From: PZPK01 sp965230795
GTDB taxonomy: Bacteria > Pseudomonadota > Gammaproteobacteria > Pseudomonadales > Oleiphilaceae
Assembly (NCBI GenBank): GCA_965230795.1
Contig: OZ246020.1
Location: 2,356,001 to 2,420,000, forward strand
DNA: 64,000 nucleotides
Direction: 5' to 3'
Part shown: one piece after another, positions 9,321-16,950 of the stretch
How positions within the stretch are numbered: the stretch's first letter is position 1
Layout of the letters: every line of letters begins with the position of its first letter
The notes under the pieces: generated by a model
What the model saw: the letters and a program-made list of their open reading frames with translations, nothing else
What the model was told of the DNA's origin: nothing
Databases searched by the model: none
Made by a program: the position numbers and the translations under genes

Positions 9321-10178
9321 CTAAAGCTCGAAACGAGCCTGCATTTGCTGCAAGCACTTTTGCGCGGGAGTGCCTAGGTGAGATTCCGGCATCCAGGCAC
9401 GACGATCATCGTGATAGATTACCCCCAAACCAAAACCGTCATCCCTTTGAATATCGGCAGCTGTTAGCGCAGGGTCATCCTGATCGGTACTAACAAACTC
9501 ATGCACACGTTCTTTCCAATGTTTTTGCTCAGGCACGAAGGTCACACATTGGCTCAAAGCCTGAACGAAAGAAAAACCCTCGTGCAGAATAGCTTGCGTA
9601 ATCAAGTCGCTGAGTTGTTTCGGATCGCCATAGTAACCTCTGGCAATAAAGCCCGCGCCGGAACCCAATGCCAAACTTGCCGGTTGCAATGCAGGAACGC
9701 CAGAACCATGCGGAGTGAGCTTGCTGTGGTCCCAGTCAGATGGTGACGTTGGAGAGGCCTGACCTTTGGTCATGCCGTAAACTTCATTATCCATGGCTAT
9801 ATACGTGAAGTTGATATTACGCCGACAAGCATGCAAAAAATGATTACCCCCTATCGAAAAGCCATCCCCGTCGCCACCAACTGCAATTACTGTTAAATCT
9901 GGTCGAGCGATCTTTAGGCCCGCAGCTACAGGCAGGGCGCGCCCATGCACACCATGAAAGCCAAACAAGTGCGTATAGGCAGGGAGTCGTGAGGAACAGC
10001 CAATCCCGGAAATGACCGCAACGTTTTCTGGCGCCAGATTTAGATCAGCAAGCGAACGTGTTAATGCTGCAAGGACTGAATAATGACCACAACCGGCACA
10101 CCAAATCGGTTTGACTGAAGATTTAAATTCCTTGGGTTTTCTTGTCGGAATCAGTTTTTTATCAGCAGTTTGCGGCAT
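9321..10178 (-). CDS. korB: 2-oxoacid:ferredoxin oxidoreductase, beta subunit
   Basis: A 285-residue thiamine-diphosphate-binding subunit that, with the alpha partner, decarboxylates 2-oxoacids (probably 2-oxoglutarate) and passes electrons to ferredoxin. Conserved features are PIWCAGCGHYSVL near the N-terminus, ISGIGCSSR, the ThDP/magnesium segment GGDGDGFSIGGNHFLHA, and DNEVYGMTKGQASPTSP. The open frame extends upstream to 10340, but that part reads through the alpha gene. The ATG at 10178 gives the family N-terminus and overlaps the alpha stop by 17 bp, showing translational coupling. The substrate (2-oxoglutarate versus pyruvate) is inferred from family likeness only. Confidence 0.85.
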   Translation of the reverse strand: MPQTADKKLIPTRKPKEFKSSVKPIWCAGCGHYSVLAALTRSLADLNLAPENVAVISGIGCSSRLPAYTHLFGFHGVHGRALPVAAGLKIARPDLTVIAVGGDGDGFSIGGNHFLHACRRNINFTYIAMDNEVYGMTKGQASPTSPSDWDHSKLTPHGSGVPALQPASLALGSGAGFIARGYYGDPKQLSDLITQAILHEGFSFVQALSQCVTFVPEQKHWKERVHEFVSTDQDDPALTAADIQRDDGFGLGVIYHDDRRAWMPESHLGTPAQKCLQQMQARFEL

Positions 10179-11913
10179 ATTCCGGCTCCTGTTTAGTCTC
10201 GTCCCAATCATTGAAGATGTTTGTAATTTGGGTAGGGCGGATGGGTAGCGGTCCGGGTATCGAAAGGCTACGAACCTCGCATTCAAACTCCATATGGCTT
10301 CGCAGCCATGACACGAACTGACCGCTTTGAGATTGTTCAACCACGAGAACTCGGTCTACGTTATCAAGTGCCTTTTGCAGCGCAGCGACCTGTAATGGCG
10401 CTAACAGGCGCATGGCTATGACCTTACAGGATTGCCCCTGATCATTTAGCCGCTCTGCCGCCTCCTGTGCTACAGACGATACAGAGCCCCAACAGATAAT
10501 CGCTAAGGTCCCATCTCCTGATATATCAGCCCAATGTTCGCCGTAATCGAATCCGGACAGTTTTGCTGCGCGCTTCGACAATTGCTCGCTATGATGCTGT
10601 GCTGCGGCAGAAGGGGTTCCAAGGTCATTGTGTTCAAGTCCGTCCGCGGTATATTCCAGATCCTTTTCACCCGGAATGGCCATCGGTGAGATACCGTCCT
10701 CGCTTAATGCGTATCTGTGGTAGGGCGTATCAGAATGAGCGGCGATCAGGCGGTGCGCCTCTTCGGTCCATAGTTCCGGTTCGCGGATACTGGCATCGGA
10801 TTGAGTCATGGATTGATCAGACAATGCAATGACGGGCACCTGCAAATGCTCAGCCAACCAAACTGACCAGCCAACCGTAAAGGCGCTGTCTGCAATGGAT
10901 AATACCGCGGTGACGACATGAGGTGCATCGCCGTGCAATCCGTGCAATGCGATATTCAAATCGGACTGCTCTGACTTGGTAGGAATCCCTGTGGATGGCC
11001 CGCCTCGCATAACATTAAGAATGGTGAGTGGCGTTTCACTCGCAACGGCGAGGCCAATGGACTCCGCCATCAATGCCAGACCAGGCCCAGATGTTGCGGT
11101 CAGTGATGGAATGCCTCCGAATGAAGCACCAATAATCATGTTAATTGATGCCAGCTCATCTTCAGCTTGAATCAACTTCCCTCCGAGCTCTTCTATATTT
11201 GGAGCTATCCACTCCAGGACACCGGACGCTGGCGTAATAGGGTAGGCAGCAACAAAACGAATGCCTGCTTTCAATGCGCCAAGTCCTGCAGCATCACTAC
11301 CGTTCACTAGCCATTGCGGTGAATCGGCAAGATTAGCAGATAATTGGATGCTGTTTGGTAATGGCTTCTTATCAGCGAGCTCCCAGCCGGCATCGAACCA
11401 GTCTTGGGCTTGGGACAACAAGTCCTCTTTCTTGGCAAAATGTTCGTCGATAACAAGACGCATCTGCTGTTGATCTAATCCAAGAAAATTCCCAAGCAAT
11501 CCAGCTGTTACGATGTTCTCGCCACCATCAGCAGTTTCCGCAGAGACAACATCAAGAGGTAATTGCAGAACCTGCGCGCCGGAGCTCTGAACGAAGTCAG
11601 GAACAGTCGCTTCGGACTTCGCGATAATCACGAGACTATTATGATCAAGTGGAACTTCGGCACTAAAGCGAGCGACATGCTCAGTGTCCAAAAGCACCAA
11701 GACCTCAAAGGTGTCGTCCAGATTAAGAACTTCAGAGGTCGAAAAGCGCAATAGTGCTAAAGATTCGCCACCACGTATTTGTGGACCAAAGGAGCGTTGC
11801 GCCAAGCCAAACAGGCCAGCTCTGGCGGTTGCTTTTAAGAGGAGTTGGCCGGTGGTTATGACGCCCGTGCCTCCATAACCAGCGATCGCAAGCGAAACAG
11901 ACTTTTTGGTCAT
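10162..11913 (-). CDS. korA: 2-oxoacid:acceptor oxidoreductase, fused gamma-alpha subunit
   Basis: A 583-residue protein. Residues 1-190 are the gamma domain (IAGYGGTGVITTGQLL, then FGPQIRGGES) and residues about 200-583 are the alpha domain (GLGALKAGIRFVAAYPITPAS, TSGPGLALM, MRGGPSTGIPTKSEQSDL). This gamma-alpha fusion plus a separate beta subunit is the standard two-gene KGOR/2-oxoacid oxidoreductase. It is the first gene of the korAB operon. About 400 bp of upstream spacer holds the promoter. No delta (ferredoxin) subunit gene adjoins it, so it would use an external ferredoxin. Assignment to the family is secure; substrate is inferred. Confidence 0.87.
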   Translation of the reverse strand: MTKKSVSLAIAGYGGTGVITTGQLLLKATARAGLFGLAQRSFGPQIRGGESLALLRFSTSEVLNLDDTFEVLVLLDTEHVARFSAEVPLDHNSLVIIAKSEATVPDFVQSSGAQVLQLPLDVVSAETADGGENIVTAGLLGNFLGLDQQQMRLVIDEHFAKKEDLLSQAQDWFDAGWELADKKPLPNSIQLSANLADSPQWLVNGSDAAGLGALKAGIRFVAAYPITPASGVLEWIAPNIEELGGKLIQAEDELASINMIIGASFGGIPSLTATSGPGLALMAESIGLAVASETPLTILNVMRGGPSTGIPTKSEQSDLNIALHGLHGDAPHVVTAVLSIADSAFTVGWSVWLAEHLQVPVIALSDQSMTQSDASIREPELWTEEAHRLIAAHSDTPYHRYALSEDGISPMAIPGEKDLEYTADGLEHNDLGTPSAAAQHHSEQLSKRAAKLSGFDYGEHWADISGDGTLAIICWGSVSSVAQEAAERLNDQGQSCKVIAMRLLAPLQVAALQKALDNVDRVLVVEQSQSGQFVSWLRSHMEFECEVRSLSIPGPLPIRPTQITNIFNDWDETKQEPEYAANC

Positions 11914-12313
11914 TATTCTGTCCTCATTTTTGAAAAGCAGAATAATCCTTAAGACTTGGCAGGGTGTTGATGAATATCAATTGTCAGGCAGACTAATATG
12001 GTATTTAACATAATATACATTATGCGCAATATATTGTATTTATATTGGTTGCCAGTGAAGACTTGTGCCAGATGTTTTTACGGGACCACAAAGTCATATA
12101 CCGCAATCATGCACCTACTAGCATCATATTGCGAGTTGGAACACATTGCCTCAGAGCTGATGTCGACACCAGATTCGCCTAATTACTCAACATCCGAATT
12201 TAGGCTATAGTTCGTAACAACAGTTCATTTTCAGCCTTTTCGGCACCCTGTAATGCCGGCAATGGCCGTTGAGTTACAACAAAACAAAGACCGACGGAGA
12301 TAGGGGGGATTAG
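11914..12313. other. AT-rich intergenic region between korA and a solute-binding gene
   Basis: A 400-bp divergent spacer. It must hold the promoters of korAB (leftward) and of the gene at 12314 (rightward). An AT-rich inverted repeat (CATAAT-ATAC-ATTATG, 12009-12024) lies inside it, but its arms are only 6 bp. A run of G (GGGGGGA) just before 12314 serves as the ribosome-binding site. I saw no gene here. Confidence 0.4.
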
Positions 12314-13063
12314 ATGCAGCTAAAATACTTAAGCGCCTTCTTATTCCTCGTATTCAGCGCATCCAGCCTGTTATTTGCTCAAGAAAAAAACATCGTACTG
12401 TCCACAGAAAATATCCCCCCGTATGCTTATGCAGAAGCAGGGGAAACGCGAGGGTTATACTTCGATATTGCCCAAAAGGCGCTCGATAAAAGCGGCTACC
12501 AACTCTTGATGATGACGCAACCCGCCAATAGGAATTTGTTAATGATTAAGCATCAACTCATTGACGGTATTATTGGTATACCCAATAAACCGCCGCTATT
12601 CGGCCGAGCTTATTTATCTGACCCCGTTATTACTATTTCAATTAATCCCATTACCTTGTCCAATCATCCAATTCCTTATCAGTCAATCAACGATTTAAAG
12701 GCTTTAACTATCGGCGCCGTGAGTGGCGCCGGATTTGAAGAAGCGTTTCCATCCCTGAACTTTGATCTGGTAACTCACTCTTCTCAAAATGTGGGTAAGC
12801 TGCTTTTCAAGCGCATAGATGTCATTCTTGAAGACCCTGTCATTATCCAACATGTAGCTCAAAGTACCTACCCTCAATATCAGAATGAATTTAGGGTTCT
12901 GCAACCTCCCTTGCTCGTCGTTGATTTAGTCGTAGGTTTTTCAGCTGACGCACCTGAGTCCCAGAGAAAATTGGATGCGTTTAATCTAGGCTTGGCTCGC
13001 ATTAAGGAAAACGGAGAGTATGCGCAAATTCTGAAACGCTGGAACATTACTTCCCCCCTGTAA
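12314..13063 (+). CDS. periplasmic solute-binding protein, family 3
   Basis: A 249-residue exported protein. The signal peptide (LSAFLFLVFSASSLLFA) is followed by KNIVLSTENIPPYAYAEAGE, the typical start of family 3 amino-acid-type binding proteins. It has a RGLYFDIAQKAL segment and a C-terminal ARIKENGEYAQILKRWNI, also characteristic. A strong purine-rich ribosome-binding site precedes the ATG. No ABC permease or ATPase lies nearby. Ligand unknown. Confidence 0.72.
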   Translation: MQLKYLSAFLFLVFSASSLLFAQEKNIVLSTENIPPYAYAEAGETRGLYFDIAQKALDKSGYQLLMMTQPANRNLLMIKHQLIDGIIGIPNKPPLFGRAYLSDPVITISINPITLSNHPIPYQSINDLKALTIGAVSGAGFEEAFPSLNFDLVTHSSQNVGKLLFKRIDVILEDPVIIQHVAQSTYPQYQNEFRVLQPPLLVVDLVVGFSADAPESQRKLDAFNLGLARIKENGEYAQILKRWNITSPL

Positions 13064-13240
13064 GCCTGGTATTAGTATATTGGTGTGTATGAGCAGAGCT
13101 ACCACTGCCTGACCCATCAGGTGTGGGGGTTGAGTCGAGAACAGTTCCCTATTTAGACCTTTCCTTTAGCACTTCTTTCACGTCTTTAGCGAAAATAAAT
13201 ACCCTGGCTCGCTCCTCAATAATCAGACTCAATGAGAACC

Positions 13241-13380
13241 AAATTTAGTGATTTAGTTGGAAGCATCTTCTTTAGATGAAACTTAAAGCGGTTTATAGAA
13301 AAATTTGGCGTTTTAGTTGGAAGAATGGGGCTAAGTTGCTGATATCGCCATCTGTGAATTTAGCGTCTTACTTGGATGCC
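13241..13380 (+). repeat. three AT-rich direct repeats downstream of marR
   Basis: Three copies of a roughly 22-bp motif with consensus AATTTRGYGWTTTAGTTGG begin at 13242, 13302 and 13357, spaced about 60 and 55 bp. A fourth, more degenerate copy is at 14914-14938, on the other side of the enoyl-CoA hydratase/marR unit. The rest of the 320-bp spacer 13064-13382 shows no gene. The function is not known. Confidence 0.5.
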
Positions 13381-13382
13381 CG

Positions 13383-13841
13383 TTACCACCCCTCGGTATT
13401 TAGCTTCATTTTTCCAAGTATTTTGATCAGGGTCTGAATCTCTCTCTTAGTAAGATTGGCCAGCAGCTGCTTCCGGGTTTGCGCTCCAATTGTTAGGGAT
13501 CGATCGACTAAGGACTTTGCTTTGTCTGTTAGCTCCAGAAACGTTTTTCTGGAATCTGATGCATCCTGAATCCGCTTCACCAAATCGAGCTCTTCGAGCT
13601 TTTTCACCAGAATCGTCATGGTTGATTTGGTGACGCATAAATAGTTTTTGATTTCGGAAATGCTGGCGCGCTTGTTTAACAACAGGTAGAACAGCATGTC
13701 GCCATGAGACACCGACAAACGCGAATCGATACTGTGTTTAATTTCTGCATCCAGCACGCGCTGAATGCGTTTCTGAATGACGGAGAGCTGATAAATAATA
13801 TTGCTCTCCGAATTCCGGGTTTGATCTAAAACATCCGACAC
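13383..13841 (-). CDS. MarR-family transcriptional regulator
   Basis: A 152-residue winged-helix regulator. The core (SISEIKNYLCVTKSTMTILVKKLEE then DLVKRIQDASDSRKTFLELT) is the MarR HTH and wing with the conserved DSR turn. It lies 27 bp downstream of the enoyl-CoA hydratase gene on the same strand, so the two are probably cotranscribed. The perfect palindrome at 14736-14761 in front of the hydratase is the likely operator, making this an autoregulated pair. Ligands of such regulators are often aromatic acids or acyl-CoA thioesters; an acyl-CoA fits the neighbour but is inference. Confidence 0.85.
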   Translation of the reverse strand: MSDVLDQTRNSESNIIYQLSVIQKRIQRVLDAEIKHSIDSRLSVSHGDMLFYLLLNKRASISEIKNYLCVTKSTMTILVKKLEELDLVKRIQDASDSRKTFLELTDKAKSLVDRSLTIGAQTRKQLLANLTKREIQTLIKILGKMKLNTEGW

Positions 13842-13868
13842 AGATTTGTCCCGTAAAAAGATATGAGT

Positions 13869-14723
13869 CTAACGACCTTTACCGAAGGCTGCTACTCGCT
13901 GCTGGTGAAATGCCGTTGTGAAGCACAAGGCTTCTGCGTATTCCTCCATTTCGATCGCACTGGCCCAGTCAACATCGTTGGCCCGATGCATGAGCGATTT
14001 AGTCATGGACAGTAAGTGCGGTGGATATTCCAGGGTTTTTCTCGCCATATCTTTTGCGGTGCTCAGCAAATGGTCGTGGTCTACGACGCGATTTACCAGT
14101 CCCATATCCAAAGCTTTAGTGGCGTTGATTTCGCCTCCATCAAGAAACAGCTCCATGGCCTTCTGGTAACCCAGCATGCGAGTCAAATGCCAGTTGGAAC
14201 CGACCTCGGGTACCAGACCGATTTTGCTGAATGCCAGAACAATTCTGGCTTTATCCGAAGCCAGAATCATATCGGAAGCAAACGCAAAGGCGAGACCGAC
14301 TCCCGCTGCAGCGCCATTTATCGCCGTAATGTATATTTTTTCCGAGTTTCGAATTCCCCGCGCCACACCACCAAATTGAAGCCGTATCCAGTTCCGCATG
14401 ATCGTCGCCCCTTCGCTTGCATTGCTATGCAAGGCCTCATGGGCCATCCCCATCAACTCCATATCTCCACCGGCACTAAAAGCTGGCCCCTGGCCTGTGA
14501 GTACAACCGCACGTATCGATGGATCCTGGTTAAGTCTTTCGATGGTTGTTCTCAGCTGAATCGTCAGTGATCCACTCAAACAATTGAGCCGTTCAGGGTC
14601 ATTCAGTGTGACCAGCGCCACGCCACTATCTATTTCCGTGTTAACGTAACTATGCTGGTCAGATGAAAAGTACTCTTCAATTTGCTGGTAAGTTTCAATT
14701 TTCCGTTCAGTATCAATTTGCAT
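13869..14723 (-). CDS. enoyl-CoA hydratase/isomerase family protein
   Basis: A 284-residue crotonase-fold protein acting on an acyl-CoA thioester in the cytosol. The oxyanion-hole segment GQGPAFSAGGDMELMG (about residues 78-93) and the second one INGAAAGVGLAFAFASD are present. KIGLVPEVGSNWHLTRMLG carries a family-typical glutamate, and the C-terminal region is family-like. I chose the ATG preceded by TAGGAGAGAGTG; a GTG one codon upstream is possible. It leads a two-gene unit with marR. The exact reaction (hydration, isomerisation or other) cannot be read from the sequence. Confidence 0.83.
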   Translation of the reverse strand: MQIDTERKIETYQQIEEYFSSDQHSYVNTEIDSGVALVTLNDPERLNCLSGSLTIQLRTTIERLNQDPSIRAVVLTGQGPAFSAGGDMELMGMAHEALHSNASEGATIMRNWIRLQFGGVARGIRNSEKIYITAINGAAAGVGLAFAFASDMILASDKARIVLAFSKIGLVPEVGSNWHLTRMLGYQKAMELFLDGGEINATKALDMGLVNRVVDHDHLLSTAKDMARKTLEYPPHLLSMTKSLMHRANDVDWASAIEMEEYAEALCFTTAFHQQRVAAFGKGR

Positions 14724-14735
14724 CACTCTCTCCTA

Positions 14736-14761
14736 CTTATAGTACGTCCACGTACTATAAG
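14736..14761. promoter_or_regulatory. palindromic operator upstream of the enoyl-CoA hydratase/marR operon
   Basis: A perfect inverted repeat with 12-bp arms, CTTATAGTACGT and ACGTACTATAAG, around a 2-bp centre, placed 13 bp upstream of the hydratase start. A second shorter inverted repeat (GGTACG, 4 bp, CGTACC; 14765-14780) follows immediately and shares the GTACG core. Size, symmetry and position fit a MarR-family dimer site overlapping the promoter. Confidence 0.75.
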
Positions 14762-14973
14762 CACGGTACGTCACCGTACCCTATTATGCAAATGGACTTG
14801 TAAGCACTTAACGGATTTTTATGAAAACTTACCCCGCATCACTTTGTAATCGCCCCGGAAAATACCCCCAAAACTCCCCTCTTCCCAAAATTCTATAACT
14901 AGCCCTGGGCGCCAAATTTTGTACTTTATTTGGATGCTCATTGTTGAGTTATCCATTCACCTTGTTGCGCAAA

Positions 14974-15435
14974 TTAATCAAGTAAATGTGCTGGTATAAG
15001 ATCCTTTCTTGAATCACTCCTTTTCCGAATCGCGACTTTGCATCGCCTCTTGATGGCTGGATTCGCACGACTCTCCAAAACAACGAAGGTTCCTCCCATC
15101 GCTTCGACCATAGCACGATCGTATTCCATCAATTTATAGCAGGCCTTCACATTACCTGTACCGACCAGCGAACAATCGGCATGCACTAGTCCATACCCCG
15201 TGTCGTCTTCAATTTTTTCAATCGAGCATATTTCTCTTGGAAACATTCTTAGCCATTCCTTGGTAAGGCCTTCGACAGATTCGCGTTTGCGCCCCTTCCG
15301 GGATTTAAAGGTTACTTTTGCTAACGAAACCGTAAGCAGTTTAAGTATTGGATCCAAGTAGTCTTGCTGCGCCATGCGGCCCAACATCCGGGTTACGTTG
15401 TTAAATCGTTTCGCGTCTTTGGATAGTTCGGTCAT
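14974..15435 (-). CDS. conserved hypothetical protein
   Basis: A 153-residue soluble protein of unknown function. The ATG at 15435 is preceded by an excellent AGGGGG ribosome-binding site, so I prefer it over the longer frame to 15483. The notable segment HADCSLVGTGNVKACYKLMEYDRAMVEAMGG, followed by FVVLESRANP, looks like a conserved core with two cysteines. I recall similar proteins only as hypothetical. It is divergent from the GlxA-type regulator at 15555, which may control it. Confidence 0.5.
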   Translation of the reverse strand: MTELSKDAKRFNNVTRMLGRMAQQDYLDPILKLLTVSLAKVTFKSRKGRKRESVEGLTKEWLRMFPREICSIEKIEDDTGYGLVHADCSLVGTGNVKACYKLMEYDRAMVEAMGGTFVVLESRANPAIKRRCKVAIRKRSDSRKDLIPAHLLD

Positions 15436-15554
15436 ATCGCCCCCTGTTCCCATAAATTTGTGGCTTCGACACACATGCGGCACATCCTATCGGTTGGTCT
15501 AAGCCAAAATAATGGCTAAAATGGACACTAAACATACTTTTATGGCCATGCTTT

Positions 15555-16550
15555 GTGATCAGGCTCGGACTATTGCTTTATCCCGGTTGTATACCTTCTG
15601 GTCTGTTTGCTGCGAGTGATTTACTCGAAGCTGCGAATCAGCTAGTTGGTGAACGCTTTTTCAAATTTTTGTGGGTGGGCGATCATGAAATCCTAGAAAC
15701 AGGAGTTCATTCCTCAAACGTCAACCGTCACAATGGCATTAAACTCTATCCAGAACTTGATATCCGTGAGGCCGAGCTTGATGCTGTTTTAATCCCGGGG
15801 ATGTGGATTCGATCACTAGCCGAAATGGATCAAAACCTAACCTTAAATCAAAATCTGTCGAAAACCTTGTCGACACTGGAAGATCGAATTTATCTACACG
15901 GATATTGCACGTCAGTCAGCTTCATTGCCAAGACAGGCCGTCTCGACCATAGGCAGGCAACTTCAACCTGGTGGCTATCCAACTATTTTGTAAACGGCTA
16001 TAAAAACGTGGATTGGGACTTCAGTAAAACCTTTGTCCAGGGAGCCAATTTCACGTGTGCTTCAGGTGTGAATGGATACCTTCCCACAGCAATGCATTTG
16101 GTTGAAAAGCATCTTGGCAGCATAGTGCTCAGAAATGTCACGAAGGTGATGTTATTGCCAAAGCCGGAACCAGTGCAGCAACCGTTTCAAAAGGTCGATT
16201 TATTGGCCTTGAACGACGACACGATGCGGAAAATTCATGTCTGGGTCGAATCCCGGCCAGCATCAGAACTGACTACAGCGGAACTTGCCAAAGCGCTGCA
16301 TGTTTCAGAACGAACACTTTTCAGGAAAGTCAAAGCTGCAACTGGCGAGAGCACAATGGGTTTCATGAGGCTTATTAAGTTAAACCAGGCAAGTGAGGAG
16401 TTGATACTTACTAATAGGCCTGTGAGTTCGATCAGTAATTCGGCAGGATATAGTGATGATCGGACATTTCGACGAATCTTCAAGAAGGTTACAGGTTATA
16501 CCCCACTTGAGTACCGTCAAACCTTTAAACGACCGAACCTGGAATCCTGA
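15555..16550 (+). CDS. GlxA-type AraC-family regulator with DJ-1/PfpI sensor domain
   Basis: A 331-residue transcription factor. The N-terminal 190 residues have the class I glutamine amidotransferase-like (DJ-1/PfpI) fold (GLLLYPGCIPSGLFAASDLLEAAN; VLIPGMW; LHGYCTSVSFIAKTG). The C-terminal 100 residues are an AraC HTH pair (LAKALHVSERTLFRKVKAATG; GYSDDRTFRRIFKKVTGYTPLEYR). It starts with GTG. Such regulators usually activate catabolic genes. The divergent hypothetical gene at 15435 and the decayed paiB downstream are the only neighbours. Ligand unknown. Confidence 0.82.
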   Translation: MIRLGLLLYPGCIPSGLFAASDLLEAANQLVGERFFKFLWVGDHEILETGVHSSNVNRHNGIKLYPELDIREAELDAVLIPGMWIRSLAEMDQNLTLNQNLSKTLSTLEDRIYLHGYCTSVSFIAKTGRLDHRQATSTWWLSNYFVNGYKNVDWDFSKTFVQGANFTCASGVNGYLPTAMHLVEKHLGSIVLRNVTKVMLLPKPEPVQQPFQKVDLLALNDDTMRKIHVWVESRPASELTTAELAKALHVSERTLFRKVKAATGESTMGFMRLIKLNQASEELILTNRPVSSISNSAGYSDDRTFRRIFKKVTGYTPLEYRQTFKRPNLES

Positions 16551-16589
16551 CTTAACACCAGACGATGAAAAGACAAGATAAAATTCTGG

Positions 16590-16864
16590 ATTTAAACTGT
16601 AATGGTTGGGCGCGATGTATCAGCTTGGGCCATTAAATTCGACCAATACCTCTGCTTGTTCTTCAAGGTTTTCTAGAGTGCATTGGCTTTTGCAATAAGG
16701 GCTTTTGGGCACAGCTCACCCACGTATTCTGTCAATACGAACGGTAAATGTGTGGCATCAAGTCCGGCGCTTGAATACGTAAACGTCGTCGCGAAGGGAT
16801 GCTTGCACATGAAACTGACAAGCTCGTTGAGATCGTCCTGTTTGAATGTCTTGGGAATATACAC
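16590..16864 (-). pseudogene. decayed paiB (FMN-binding negative regulator)
   Basis: The intact N-terminal 63 codons (MYIPKTFKQDDLNELV, HPFATTFTY, THLPFVLTE, ALIAKANAL) match the start of PaiB-family FMN-binding proteins, normally about 200 residues. The frame then stops at 16673. The homology continues in another frame as LENLEEQAEVLVEFNGPS, reaches an in-frame TGA at 16620-16622, and continues as YIAPNHY, the equivalent of the PaiB YxSPxWY motif. One frameshift near 16677 and at least one stop codon, plus loss of the C-terminal half, make this a dead gene. Confidence 0.75.
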
Positions 16865-16950
16865 GCAGTTTTTCTGTCCTGTTGCCTTGAGCTCGCAGTT
16901 TTTGATCCTGTCAGCAATTCAGCTCAGAAGGATTTCGGTAACGCCATTTG

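Noticed and set aside
11998..12210. Open frame in the korA upstream spacer and the CATAAT/ATTATG palindrome at 12009
   Set aside because: The peptide has no family features and the palindrome arms are only 6 bp in AT-rich DNA, so both may be chance.
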